DNA of 51,991 bases from Opitutales bacterium (GCA_018700525.1 JABITN010000067.1:1-51991); one strand, 5' to 3'; shown: positions 7,334-16,485, counted from the stretch's first letter. Program-made: numbers and translations. Notes: generated from the sequence alone by a model not told the origin.

Positions 7334-7783
7334 TTAGCCGTTAACAGAATCTTTTAAAATCGAATGCTTGGTTGAAAACCTCATATGGTTCGAAACAATC
7401 ACTTGCTTTCCGAGCAACGTATTGCGATTAAGTATAATAGGAGCAACAAGATTGACGGTTGCGGATTCGATATCCCCGCCTTCGCGTATCGTTACTATAT
7501 TCAAAATTAGAGCGTCACCGGCCTTTTCAATACCGAGAGTCTCCGCATCATCGTCCGCCACTTCGATTTCATAGTCGCGCAATATCTCGGAGGGCTCGAT
7601 CACAACGAACCCGAGCTCATAATTTCTCTTAGAGCGAATCCACATAAATGGAAGCTCCTCGCCGTTTACCAATAATTCGAATTCAAGATCCTCTGGAAAG
7701 CCTAGCATTCCTTTCGATATACGAAACTGGATTGGTCTTACCCAAACTTCCTTATCCTCTAGCGATTCCGTTGCTAATCTCAT
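7334..7783 (-). CDS. fliW: Flagellar assembly factor FliW
   Basis: FliW binds CsrA and flagellin and links flagellin export to its translation. The 149-aa sequence has the family pattern of a small beta-barrel: IQFRISKGMLGFPEDLEFEL, PFMWIRS in the usual '(F)xWLqS' place, LNIVTIREG and the ending VNLVAPIILN..LGKQVI. It lies 18 bases before csrA and 30 after flgL, the usual neighbourhood in FliW-containing genomes. Confidence 0.93.
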   Translation of the reverse strand: MRLATESLEDKEVWVRPIQFRISKGMLGFPEDLEFELLVNGEELPFMWIRSKRNYELGFVVIEPSEILRDYEIEVADDDAETLGIEKAGDALILNIVTIREGGDIESATVNLVAPIILNRNTLLGKQVIVSNHMRFSTKHSILKDSVNG

Positions 7784-7813
7784 GGCTTATAAATTTCAAT
7801 AATTCTCTTTGCT

Positions 7814-8737
7814 TTATATATAATTAAGCAGGGATGAGTTAAGCACCTTGCCAGCACTTTGCAGCGAGGCCTGGTATGAATTCTGTATTTGCGTTAGACG
7901 AACGATCGTCTGCGCTAGATCCACATCCGCTTCCGCCGATATATTCTCTTCCAAGTCCGTGAATCGCTGCTGACTCAAATTCCTATCGAATTCGATTCGT
8001 AGCTGAACCGAGCCTTGTCGACTCAACGAGAAAATCAAATCATCTTCTGAGGCCTCAAGCCCCTCTCTCATCGTAGATGTCACCGCATTTTGATTACCGC
8101 CTTCCAACGCATCACGCAACTCCACCATCCGATTGATAAATTCGCCGAATTGCTGATTCGTGGTCCCATCGGTAAAAGGCGACACCTTACCCGACTCAGA
8201 CAAATGAAACTCCGGACCTTTTGCAGCCCCCTGATAAGTAATAGCCGCTCCGACTCCAGTTCCATCCGGATCTTGGATTTTTCCGGCAACGTCTACATTG
8301 ACCGCGAAGGGTTCCGTTCCACTAGCCGTACCTCCAAAAATGTATTCGCCATTGAATTTGGCATTAGCGCTTCCCAAAGCGTGCTCGATCAACTCATCGA
8401 CCTCCTCCGCATAAGCCTGCAAGCCTTCTTTACCCGTCAAGTCATTGGCCAAAGTAGAAATTTCGCCAATACGATCCGATATTCGAATAAAGTTCTGAAC
8501 CTGAGAAATCGTCGTACTATTTATATTCTGAGCACGAGACGCATTCTTCGAAAATTGAGTTAGCTTACCCTTTTCCTCCTGCATATCCAGGATTCGGTTT
8601 CCCGCAGCTGAATCATCGGAAATATGAGTGATCCGTTGTCCAGTCGCCGCCTGCTCTTGCAACGAATTCATTTGATTGGTAATTCGCTGCAAATGACGCA
8701 AGAGGGTGTCGGGATAGGTATTGTTAGTAACTCTCAT
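7814..8737 (-). CDS. flgL: Hook-filament junction protein FlgL (HAP3)
   Basis: 307 aa with flagellin-like ends. The N-terminus carries MRVTNNTYPDTLLRHLQ and NSLQEQAATGQRI; the middle has the family's NAKFNGEYIFGGT; the C-terminus has LAQTIVRLTQIQNSYQASL and VLNSSLLNYI. It links hook and filament together with FlgK, encoded 27 bases upstream. No anomalies seen. Confidence 0.95.
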   Translation of the reverse strand: MRVTNNTYPDTLLRHLQRITNQMNSLQEQAATGQRITHISDDSAAGNRILDMQEEKGKLTQFSKNASRAQNINSTTISQVQNFIRISDRIGEISTLANDLTGKEGLQAYAEEVDELIEHALGSANAKFNGEYIFGGTASGTEPFAVNVDVAGKIQDPDGTGVGAAITYQGAAKGPEFHLSESGKVSPFTDGTTNQQFGEFINRMVELRDALEGGNQNAVTSTMREGLEASEDDLIFSLSRQGSVQLRIEFDRNLSQQRFTDLEENISAEADVDLAQTIVRLTQIQNSYQASLQSAGKVLNSSLLNYI

Positions 8738-8764
8738 GACGGGATTTCTTTTCAGTGCACTCTA

Positions 8765-10219
8765 TTATATCAATCGATTGATGATCACATCGAGCATCTC
8801 ATCGATCGCTTTTATATGTCGTGCCGTTGCTTCGAACGCTCGTTGAAACTTCATCATGTCAGTCATTTCCTCGTCAATGGAAACGCCAGACACGGAATCC
8901 TGCTGCTCCTTCAAAAGATTGAACACAATACCTTCGTCTTCCAAACGAGATTCGACCGTGGCTACATTCTGGGCCAAGTCGGAAACAGTCGCTCGGTAGT
9001 AGCTGCTAAACGAACGTTCACCCAATCCCGTAAACTCAGCGTTATCCAATTCTGCGATGGCTAGAACCAAGGTATTGTCTCCTTGTTCCTGAGCACCATC
9101 GTTCGTCGTGCGCAGGGTTGTCGTAGACAAGGTAGCATCCAAGGAGATTCCTGCAGCAGTCTTCTGGGCAGCGTCTCCCGTATCCGTAAAGAAATTCGTG
9201 TTCCCCGGCGCTGTTCCAGTATTGTACAGACCGTTGACCTGGACAACCAGCTCGGAAGCTAGACGATCCAACGATCCGATATAATCCTGTATCCCTTCAT
9301 CCCGAGCCTTTAACGCCCCGTGCATGCTTCCTCCTTTTATGAGGATCTGTTCCCCACTGCTTTTGATCGAAAACTTCGGAGCGCCAGGAATACTATCATC
9401 GAAACTAATTTGCATCGAGCGACCTTGTTCAACTAATTTGAAAGAGCCGTTGATCGTCGAAACCGAAACGCTCACTTGCCCACCGCTTCCTTTGATATTA
9501 CTGACATCAATCTGAATAAATTCGGAAAGGGCCGCCAATCGAGCTTGTCGTTGATCGCGCAAATCCAGGGCCTGGCCCGCATTGCTAGCCTCGGCCCGGG
9601 CTACTTCTGCATTCAAACGCCCGATTTCTTCAATTAGACGATTTGCATCACCCAAATCCGTTTCCACTTCGCTGGAGAGGTCGTCTTTCAAATCCGAAAA
9701 GCGGCTCGAAGTCACATTTAGCTTCTGAATAAGCATCTCGGATTTCTGTAGCAAAGACTCCTTCTCCGCGTCCGAACTCGGATTTGCTGAGAGCGAGTGA
9801 AGCGAATTGAAGTAGTCATTAAGCACCTCAGCCAATCCGCCCGCTCCCGAACCATCATTAGAAACTCCATTGATAAACGCCGAGTCGCCAGTACGGTTGA
9901 TTTCCTGCCCCATGTTAGCTTCCGCTTTCGCCAAGGCGGCGTATTGCGACTGAAGGGAACTATTGATACTCGTTTCGCGCAGGACCTCACGATCGAGGAC
10001 CGTATCGCGCATTTGAGCGAAGCCTACAACCTCAACACCTAGGCCACGAGGACCTGTTATTGTTTGAATCGTACCGCGATCGCCAAGAATTGCTCTCTGG
10101 CGCGCGTAATCGGGATTGTTCACATTGGCGATATTCGTACCGGCCGTCGTTACGCCGAACCGATGTGCATTCAACGCTTTGGTAGCGTTGGCAAGATCAC
10201 CCATTATGTTAGAACTCAT
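8765..10219 (-). CDS. flgK: Hook-filament junction protein FlgK (HAP1)
   Basis: 484 aa, on the short side for the family. The N-terminal rod-type signature is clear (ATKALNAHRFGVTTAGTNIA, NNPDYARQRA), as is the C-terminal SGVSIDEEMTDMMKFQRAF followed by a helix ending DEMLDVIINRL. It joins the hook to FlgL and the filament. It lies 31 bases after flgN, its predicted chaperone gene. Confidence 0.96.
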   Translation of the reverse strand: MSSNIMGDLANATKALNAHRFGVTTAGTNIANVNNPDYARQRAILGDRGTIQTITGPRGLGVEVVGFAQMRDTVLDREVLRETSINSSLQSQYAALAKAEANMGQEINRTGDSAFINGVSNDGSGAGGLAEVLNDYFNSLHSLSANPSSDAEKESLLQKSEMLIQKLNVTSSRFSDLKDDLSSEVETDLGDANRLIEEIGRLNAEVARAEASNAGQALDLRDQRQARLAALSEFIQIDVSNIKGSGGQVSVSVSTINGSFKLVEQGRSMQISFDDSIPGAPKFSIKSSGEQILIKGGSMHGALKARDEGIQDYIGSLDRLASELVVQVNGLYNTGTAPGNTNFFTDTGDAAQKTAAGISLDATLSTTTLRTTNDGAQEQGDNTLVLAIAELDNAEFTGLGERSFSSYYRATVSDLAQNVATVESRLEDEGIVFNLLKEQQDSVSGVSIDEEMTDMMKFQRAFEATARHIKAIDEMLDVIINRLI

Positions 10220-10250
10220 AACCCGTATTCTCTATGTAAATACCAATATC

Positions 10251-10760
10251 CTACACGAAAGTCTTGTAGGTCGCTGGCATACGACCAGCCATTCCCACTT
10301 GACCTTTTCGCGAATAGGTCTTCGAAAAATTGTCCGGCTCAGCCATTCTCAGTGCTTCTTGCGTAATCTCCATCGTCCGAGATAGAAGCAAGTAGTTCTG
10401 TCGGGCCTTGCGTCGCGTACGGTTCACCATGCCATTCACCTCGTCGATCAATGCTTTCAACATTGGCCTAATGAATTCCGGAAAGCACAGTAGCATTTTC
10501 GTCAACGACAAGGAGTCGTCGCAAGAACAACTGTCAGCCATATACTTCACTTGGTCCTCTCGGCGTTCGCGCAGAACATTCATCTCCCGCATGTGCAATT
10601 CGATGTCCTCATTCGTCTGCATAACCAATTCTGGTTCGCGGTTGAAGATTTCGTTCTGCTGACGATCCAGCAAATTATACAATCCTCCGTACTCCTGAAC
10701 TTCTTCACGTAAAAGATCAACGAGGGGATCCCAATCTTTTTGATTGAAAGTCATATTCAT
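10251..10760 (-). CDS. flgN: FlgN-like export chaperone for FlgK/FlgL
   Basis: A 169-aa all-helical protein. The N-terminal helix (LVDLLREEVQEYGGLYNLLDRQ) and the later helix with NRTRRKARQNYLLLSR match the general FlgN pattern. It overlaps the rod-binding gene by 4 bases and directly precedes flgK and flgL, its expected clients. Similarity across FlgN proteins is low, so position adds much of the support. A DSCSCDD segment in the middle is unusual. Confidence 0.75.
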   Translation of the reverse strand: MNMTFNQKDWDPLVDLLREEVQEYGGLYNLLDRQQNEIFNREPELVMQTNEDIELHMREMNVLRERREDQVKYMADSCSCDDSLSLTKMLLCFPEFIRPMLKALIDEVNGMVNRTRRKARQNYLLLSRTMEITQEALRMAEPDNFSKTYSRKGQVGMAGRMPATYKTFV

Positions 10761-11089
10761 TTTTTATCCGATTTCTGGACTTCGCTTGCTGGCTCACTGC
10801 CCAACTGAGCCTGCAAAACGGACGATAACCCGAGTGAAGTTCCTTGAGTGATGCTATTGGCCAACGTGTCCTTAATTAAATGATCATACATAGGAACAGA
10901 CGAACCAAGAAGCCCGCCTTCGCCATCCGTATTTTTCAACGCCTCATCAAGAAACTGGCGCATCAATATCCCTTCGAACTGCTTCGCAGCCTGGTCGATT
11001 TTCGCAGTTTCACTCTGTGGTCCACCCTGTAAGCCCTGATTCCATTTTCCACTCTCAAAGGCAGAAACTCCTGTCACTATAGGGTCCAT
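10757..11089 (-). CDS. flgJ: Rod-binding protein (FlgJ N-terminal domain only)
   Basis: A 110-aa protein with the rod-binding core: AAKQFEGILMRQFLDEAL, followed by MYDHLIKDTLANSI and a Leu-rich helix. It lacks the muramidase domain of enterobacterial FlgJ, so peptidoglycan opening for the rod must come from another enzyme, as in many other phyla. It lies 2 bases after flgI and overlaps flgN by 4 bases. Confidence 0.9.
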   Translation of the reverse strand: MDPIVTGVSAFESGKWNQGLQGGPQSETAKIDQAAKQFEGILMRQFLDEALKNTDGEGGLLGSSVPMYDHLIKDTLANSITQGTSLGLSSVLQAQLGSEPASEVQKSDKK

Positions 11090-11091
11090 AC

Positions 11092-12198
11092 TTACTTGAT
11101 TATTAGTTCTGCCTGAAGCGCTCCAACGCTCTTCATCTCTTGCAAGATAGACATCATCTCGCGAGTGGTCACTCCAACGGCATTCAAAGCCGACGTCACT
11201 TGCTGAATAGTAGGATACTCCTCGACGATCTTAAAGCCTCCTACCATTTCCGTAATATCGGTTTGCGTTGATGGCGTAACCGCAGTTTCGCCTGCATCTC
11301 CGAAACCAGTTGGCTGCGAGACATTCAAATTCTTCGATATCGCAATCGTCAAAGCCCCATGACTGATCGCGACAGTCGATACCCTTACATTCTCGGTAGC
11401 AACGATCACGCCGGTCCGTTCATTGATTACGACTCGAGCAGGTATATCAGGATTAACCGTTATGGCTCCAAGCGAAGAAATAAAATCAACTTCACGGCCT
11501 TCGTATATATCGGGGATCGCTACCCTGATAGCCGCCGAATCCAAAGCCTGGGAACTCCCAGGGAAAATTTCATTGATAGCCTCCGACATTCTCGAAGCAG
11601 TTCCATAGTCGGGATTATAAAGCAGCCAGCTAAGGAAACCAGAGCTTACCACTTCCATCGCAATCTCGCGTTCGACAATCGCTCCATTCGCCAGAATGCC
11701 AACCGTTGGATGATTCTTCTGAACAGTAGCACCGCCAGGTCCCGTCGCTCCACCAAGGAAACCGCCAACTTGGACGCCACCTTGAGCAACCGCATAGACG
11801 AGATTGTTTGCGCCGAACAATGGCGTCTGAACCAAGATGCCTCCCTGTAGACTATCTGCATCTCCAATCGACGATACGGTAACTTCAATCCGCGTACCCT
11901 CGCGAGCATATGGTGGGATATCGGCTGTAACGATTACTGCCGCAACATTGTCGCCTCGCAAAGTTGTTGAATCAACCGTCAATCCAAAATTCTTCATGGC
12001 ATTTGCCAAACTATTGACGGTCACATCCGAAGTACTGTCCCCATCGCCCGACAAGCCGATCACGAGACCGTAACCGACGAGCTGATTGTCTCGACTACCT
12101 TTAAGGGTCGCCAAATCCTTAATACGCGAACCGCCAAAAGACGTTCCCGCGAACAAACAAGAAGCGATTAAAAAATAAACTACGATTCGTTTAAGCAT
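11092..12198 (-). CDS. flgI: Flagellar P-ring protein FlgI
   Basis: The periplasmic ring surrounding the rod. The sequence opens with a signal peptide (MLKRIVVYFLIASCLFAG), then the family's SRIKDLATLKGSRDNQLVGYG motif, and continues with FGLTVDSTTLRGDNVAAV, TPLFGANNLVYAVAQG and the final MMSILQEMKSVGALQAELIIK. The ATG at 12198 is chosen because AAGGA lies 5 bases upstream; a longer frame needs a TTG codon overlapping flgH. At about 368 aa, it is the normal family length. Confidence 0.96.
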   Translation of the reverse strand: MLKRIVVYFLIASCLFAGTSFGGSRIKDLATLKGSRDNQLVGYGLVIGLSGDGDSTSDVTVNSLANAMKNFGLTVDSTTLRGDNVAAVIVTADIPPYAREGTRIEVTVSSIGDADSLQGGILVQTPLFGANNLVYAVAQGGVQVGGFLGGATGPGGATVQKNHPTVGILANGAIVEREIAMEVVSSGFLSWLLYNPDYGTASRMSEAINEIFPGSSQALDSAAIRVAIPDIYEGREVDFISSLGAITVNPDIPARVVINERTGVIVATENVRVSTVAISHGALTIAISKNLNVSQPTGFGDAGETAVTPSTQTDITEMVGGFKIVEEYPTIQQVTSALNAVGVTTREMMSILQEMKSVGALQAELIIK

Positions 12199-12206
12199 AT
12201 AAATCC

Positions 12207-12812
12207 TTACCAAACATTCGCTACATCCAAGAGCTTAGCGATCCAGCCTTGCTTTTGAGCGGAAGCGATCGCTCCCTTATCTAAAAATTCCACTTTAGCG
12301 TTAGCTATCTTGGAAGACATCACCGTGTTATCGCTAGCGATATCGTCCCTTCGCACAACTCCACGTACGACTACGTATTGCGTTTCCCCTGAGACCACCT
12401 GCTCGCGAGCGCCTTCGATAATCAAATTTCCATTTGGCAAGCGGTCGATCACGAGAACCGATGCCGTAGAAACAGCCGAACGTATACTGCTTACATTACC
12501 AGTTCCGTTCGAGGTCGAATTCAAAGGCGTTGCAATAATGCCTTCAGTAAGTCCTCTTCCTATATCAACACCGAAAAACGACCCAATCGTTCCTCCGGAA
12601 AGCGTACTACCCGAATTGGTGAGCTTACTTGCCGTGGCGCTAACAATCGTCGATTCATCTATCATCACCGTAAGGATATCACCAACTACCGCTGCCGTTC
12701 GATCCGCAAAAAGGCTCGTCTCACGAGTGGATTTCGAAAGCCAAAGCGACTCCCCGGTCACTACCGAGATCGCAAGGACCGTCATTCCAAGACTGATTAA
12801 TAGTGCTTTCAT
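12207..12812 (-). CDS. flgH: Flagellar L-ring protein FlgH
   Basis: The outer-membrane ring. The family core is present: SLFADRTAAVVGDILTVMI near the N-terminus, LPNGNLIIEG, a GVVRRDDI segment and the C-terminal GWIAKLLDVANVW. FlgH is usually a lipoprotein with a lipobox Cys. Here the N-terminus has a signal-like hydrophobic stretch, but the whole 201-aa protein contains no cysteine, so it cannot be lipidated in the standard way. It lies between flgA and flgI. Confidence 0.93.
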   Translation of the reverse strand: MKALLISLGMTVLAISVVTGESLWLSKSTRETSLFADRTAAVVGDILTVMIDESTIVSATASKLTNSGSTLSGGTIGSFFGVDIGRGLTEGIIATPLNSTSNGTGNVSSIRSAVSTASVLVIDRLPNGNLIIEGAREQVVSGETQYVVVRGVVRRDDIASDNTVMSSKIANAKVEFLDKGAIASAQKQGWIAKLLDVANVW

Positions 12813-12827
12813 ATCGCTATATATTAT

Positions 12828-13706
12828 TTAGAACGTTACTTGCACACGCCCTTCTCCGATAACCTCGCCAGAAAAATCTTTGCTAGAATCCAAATTTCTC
12901 ATAAAAACGACATCTCCTAGAACACCATCTCCCTGAGCCATTGCTCGCATCGAAATCGCGATCATTCCTTGGTAGGCGTTAACTTCAACTACCTGACCCT
13001 TGCGAACCAAAGAACGTTCGTTAAGGTCACTCCACTTGAGTGGGTAACCTGGATGAAGGTCTCGGCTGTATTCATGTTTTTGCAACACATCTAATTTTGC
13101 ATTCACCGCATCCGGCTCTACCAAAAGATCTACGCGCCGCGTCTCGAAATCGGACTCCGATGCCACATCCCCTTTTCGCAAATGCCCTCTAGCAAACCAA
13201 GCCGCACTTATAAGGTGAGGACGAAACGTCAAAGCCCAGTTTCCAACGACGCCTTCGTCGTTCTCAACTTGTATATTCAAATTCATCGTACTGCTACGCG
13301 AAAGACGCACGGGTACTCCACTCACTCGGACATTGAATGGTTGGCTATAGTCCGAAAGATTCGGGAGGGAGCGCAAAGGAGACAGCGAGACTTCCCCAAC
13401 AGGTCGAATTCTTCGTTGAACCTCCTGCTCAATGGCGTTAAGAAAGTCCTCCCGAGTAATCGGAATTGATGGGTAGACATTTTCCAATAGAGCCGGAACT
13501 TCACCTGTTCGAACACGTTCAACTGGACTATTTAATTGTGTTTCTCGAACCAATGCCGAATCAGTATTATCCGAACTGACCTCAACTGCCTTTTCGACAA
13601 CACTTGCTATCGCAATTGCCGGAAGCGGTGCTAATACGTCTTCCAAGGAAGCACGAGTTGCACAAGAAGTAGCGATAAAAAAAGCGATAATTGTAAATTT
13701 ATTCAT
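12828..13706 (-). CDS. flgA: Flagellar basal-body P-ring chaperone FlgA
   Basis: A periplasmic chaperone for P-ring assembly. At 292 aa it has a signal peptide (about residues 1-19), a long N-terminal part and a C-terminal SAF-type domain with VASESDFETRRVDLL, HPGYPLKWSDL and LVRKGQVVEVNAYQGMIAISM, typical of FlgA. It lies 7 bases after flgG and 15 before flgH. Confidence 0.92.
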   Translation of the reverse strand: MNKFTIIAFFIATSCATRASLEDVLAPLPAIAIASVVEKAVEVSSDNTDSALVRETQLNSPVERVRTGEVPALLENVYPSIPITREDFLNAIEQEVQRRIRPVGEVSLSPLRSLPNLSDYSQPFNVRVSGVPVRLSRSSTMNLNIQVENDEGVVGNWALTFRPHLISAAWFARGHLRKGDVASESDFETRRVDLLVEPDAVNAKLDVLQKHEYSRDLHPGYPLKWSDLNERSLVRKGQVVEVNAYQGMIAISMRAMAQGDGVLGDVVFMRNLDSSKDFSGEVIGEGRVQVTF

Positions 13707-13713
13707 CGTCCAC

Positions 13714-14493
13714 CTAGCGTTTTAGCTGACCAATTTGCTGCATCATCTGATCCGATGTTTGTATCGATTTGGAGTTGATTTCGTAGGCTCGTTGAGCTAC
13801 GATCATATTCACCATTTCCTGCACAATATTGACGTTGGAATTTTCTACGAATCCTTGCCGAAGCGATCCGAAACTTTCAGTTCCTGGAGTACCGACATCA
13901 GGAACCCCACTCGCGGTCGTCTCTCTAAAAAGATTACCGCCCAATGCGGCTAACCCCGACGGGTTGTTAAAACGTACCAATTTCAATTCAGCCGTTCCAA
14001 GCGGATTCGAGTCCTGCATAAAGCTAACCGTACCGCTCTCGCTAATCGCAATGTTATTCGCTGCTGGATCGACCGTAATCGGAGGGTCCAATACTTTGCC
14101 CTGGCTTGTTGTCAACAAACCCGTTGGTCCGCGTTTCAAGCTGCCATCTCTAGTATAGAGGTCCTCGCCATTTTCGTCTTTCACCTTAAAGAATCCTTCG
14201 CCAACAATTGCGACATCCAGTTCCTCGTCCGTGCGATTGACTTGCCCTTGCGTGTAAACTTTTGACGTCGCCACAACTTGGGTACCACTACCAACTTGAA
14301 TACCAGTAGGAAGAATGTCGCCGCCCGTATCCGCCCCAACCGCTTTGGGCATTTGGTAGAACATATCTTGAAACTCGACTTTGCTCTTCTTGAAGCCAGC
14401 CGTATTCACATTTGCGATATTATTCGAAATCACGTTGAGGTTCGTTTGCTGAGCCTCCATTCCACTTGCTGCTGAATATAACGATATACTCAT
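13714..14493 (-). CDS. flgG: Flagellar distal rod protein FlgG
   Basis: The distal rod subunit, 259 aa as expected. It shows the rod signature SLYSAASGMEAQQTNLNVIS with NNIANVNTAGFKKS, a central DLYTRDGSLKRGPTGLLTTS segment, and the C-terminal EMVNMIVAQRAYEINSKSIQ helix. It lies 34 bases after flgF. Confidence 0.97.
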   Translation of the reverse strand: MSISLYSAASGMEAQQTNLNVISNNIANVNTAGFKKSKVEFQDMFYQMPKAVGADTGGDILPTGIQVGSGTQVVATSKVYTQGQVNRTDEELDVAIVGEGFFKVKDENGEDLYTRDGSLKRGPTGLLTTSQGKVLDPPITVDPAANNIAISESGTVSFMQDSNPLGTAELKLVRFNNPSGLAALGGNLFRETTASGVPDVGTPGTESFGSLRQGFVENSNVNIVQEMVNMIVAQRAYEINSKSIQTSDQMMQQIGQLKR

Positions 14494-14527
14494 AATTCGT
14501 TGTCCTATTTAAGTTAAAATTGCCCGC

Positions 14528-15289
14528 CTAAACGCGGCCTCCCAAAGACTGAATAGCTTTCCCGATCAAATCATCGCGTCCGCGTATTACTTGTTGATTG
14601 AGCTGAAAAGCTCGTGAAACATGAATAAGATCCACCATTTCCTTCGTACTAGTCACATTACTCTCTTCGAGCGCTGCGTGGCGAACCATGATACGATCCG
14701 GCTCTACTGACTCCGCGTCGATAGCGAGAGACGGATCAATTACAAAGCCGCCGTGAGAACGAAGTAGGATGCTTTTATCATCCACATTACGAACGCCTAA
14801 AATGGCCAATGGTCGTCCGTCTTGGCTCAAAGAACCATCGCTTTTACCTACGAGTGAGCCTCCTTTAGGAGTCATCTGAATCACCGTCCGAGCATCGCTC
14901 ATCACGTGATACCCCTGTTTACTCACCAACTCCCCGTCGCCGTTGATCTTAAACTGTCCATCACGTGTATAGACCAGTTGCCCTTCTGGAGTTTTCAATT
15001 CGAAGAAACCGTCACTTTCGAGGGCGAAATCCGTGGGGATACTCGTACTATGCACACCTCCCGCTGAAAAATCTATACCATCCTTGCCCGAGGCGGCAAT
15101 CGTCTCTCGGAAAAGCGTTTTTTCGAATGATCCCTGATAACCAATCATTCCGTTAGCCTTACCCTCAAACGAAAGCGTGGCCTTCTTGTATCCTGGATTC
15201 GAAGACTGCGCCAGATTCTGAGCGATCGCGTTATTCCACGATTCAAGCCCATCCATGGACGACGCATTCTGATAGATACCGTTCAACAT
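14528..15289 (-). CDS. flgF: Flagellar proximal rod protein FlgF
   Basis: A rod protein of the FlgF/FlgG class, 253 aa. The chosen ATG gives MLNGIYQNASSMDGLESWNN, matching the usual rod N-terminus; the longer frame adds 18 unlike residues. The segment DGFFELKTPEGQLVYTRDG and the C-terminal KEMVDLIHVSRAFQLNQQVI fit the family. The N-terminal asparagine motif is less standard (NLAQSSNPGYKK). FlgF is preferred over FlgG because of the order flgF-flgG and greater divergence. Confidence 0.88.
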   Translation of the reverse strand: MLNGIYQNASSMDGLESWNNAIAQNLAQSSNPGYKKATLSFEGKANGMIGYQGSFEKTLFRETIAASGKDGIDFSAGGVHSTSIPTDFALESDGFFELKTPEGQLVYTRDGQFKINGDGELVSKQGYHVMSDARTVIQMTPKGGSLVGKSDGSLSQDGRPLAILGVRNVDDKSILLRSHGGFVIDPSLAIDAESVEPDRIMVRHAALEESNVTSTKEMVDLIHVSRAFQLNQQVIRGRDDLIGKAIQSLGGRV

Positions 15290-15430
15290 TTCGACTATCA
15301 CTAAGCAGTCGACATGCCAGATACATAAGTATCTAACCAACAATGATTAAAAAATAATAATGCATCAAAGGGCAGTTTTTGCCTCCCCCAATAGCGGCAA
15401 TTCGCGCCGCAAGGCCTCTTTTCCGAGGAA

Positions 15431-15685
15431 CTAGCCCTCGTACTTGCAGTCGATTTCGGTCAATTGGCCACAAGCGCAGGTAACGACGATTTTCTGAACC
15501 CGACCCTCTTCCATCACGTATGAAACGCGGCTACCGGCTTCGCCAGTTACTTCTTCCAACTGGGCATTCTCTATTGCCTGTTGCAGTTGAAAATCGCCCA
15601 AAACACCCTTGGAAGTGCTTGGAGTTTCCTCCTTGGGCTTCGGTTGATCACCTACGTGCTCACGTCCTGAAAGAAAACTGTCCAT
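15431..15685 (-). CDS. Small hypothetical protein with C-terminal CxC motif
   Basis: An 84-aa protein. A polar N-terminal half is followed by a beta-like segment (RVSYVMEEGRVQKIVVTC) and the cysteines of TCACG and DCKY. It lies 19 bases after motB, before the 141-base gap preceding flgF. The Cys spacing suggests metal binding. No family recognised. Confidence 0.55.
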   Translation of the reverse strand: MDSFLSGREHVGDQPKPKEETPSTSKGVLGDFQLQQAIENAQLEEVTGEAGSRVSYVMEEGRVQKIVVTCACGQLTEIDCKYEG

Positions 15686-15704
15686 CTATTCTACTAATCT
15701 AAAT

Positions 15705-16469
15705 TTACTTAACGAGTGAGTCGAAACCATCCTCAAATCCTAGAGTATTGAAGGTTTCCGACAAGACAAGGCTGATCGACACCCGATCGTTAGCGTCAGC
15801 AGTCGGAGGCATAAAAGGAAGCGGTTGCGAATCGCCATAAGAGCTGACTCCCTCAAACTGTTTGCCGTCGACCCCATAGAGTTGCATCATACGCCGTGTA
15901 ACATTCGCTCGATCGCTAGACAGTTCCCAAACCGTGTAGTCCGTATTTTGGCCCTCAAAACCCTCCGAAACAAAACCTTCAACTCGCACCTTGAAGCGAT
16001 GGCGATGGACAAGCCATGACATAGTTTCGACTACAAATGCCCCCCACTCCGTGTAATCCGCCGTATTATCGACAAAGAACGGATTAGCGTCTCTGTCGTA
16101 AAGGGTCACCCTTAGGCCATCGCTCGTCACTTCCAATTCGATCGATTTTTCAGGATCGGAATGGTCGATATTCAAGAGTTCCATAAAGGCCTGGGCCATA
16201 TTCGTAAGGACCTTCATATCCGAGATCTTAGCCCGACCGCGCTCCCTGCCCATGCTTTCTTCGCGAGGAGATTCTTCTCCCTCCAGAATACCCGAAGACT
16301 TATCCATAGGCGTATTGAAGGGATCCTGGAAGACCTTGGCCATCTCCACTAGATCCTCATTGTCCTGAGCCGTCAGCCACAAAACCATGAACAACGCCAT
16401 CATTGCCGTCACGAAATCCGCGTAGGCTACCTTCCAAGCACCGCCATGATTTGTTCCTAACTGAGCCAT
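15705..16469 (-). CDS. motB: Flagellar stator protein MotB
   Basis: The stator subunit that carries the ion-binding Asp and anchors to peptidoglycan. The single membrane helix (about residues 15-33) contains AYADFVTAMMALFMVLWL with Asp18, the proton-type signature. The C-terminal OmpA-like domain has WELSSDRANV with Arg187 and YGDSQPL. The usual GHTD peptidoglycan-binding motif is replaced by GFVSE (165-169), so the anchoring Asp is missing. It lies 16 bases after motA. Confidence 0.95.
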   Translation of the reverse strand: MAQLGTNHGGAWKVAYADFVTAMMALFMVLWLTAQDNEDLVEMAKVFQDPFNTPMDKSSGILEGEESPREESMGRERGRAKISDMKVLTNMAQAFMELLNIDHSDPEKSIELEVTSDGLRVTLYDRDANPFFVDNTADYTEWGAFVVETMSWLVHRHRFKVRVEGFVSEGFEGQNTDYTVWELSSDRANVTRRMMQLYGVDGKQFEGVSSYGDSQPLPFMPPTADANDRVSISLVLSETFNTLGFEDGFDSLVK

Positions 16470-16485
16470 TAAAATTCGCCTGAGC

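Noticed and set aside
15302-15320. Sigma-54-like promoter (TGGCAT-N5-CTGCT) before flgF on the minus strand
   Set aside because: Spacing is right, but two consensus positions differ and the transcript would start only about 4 bases before the ATG.
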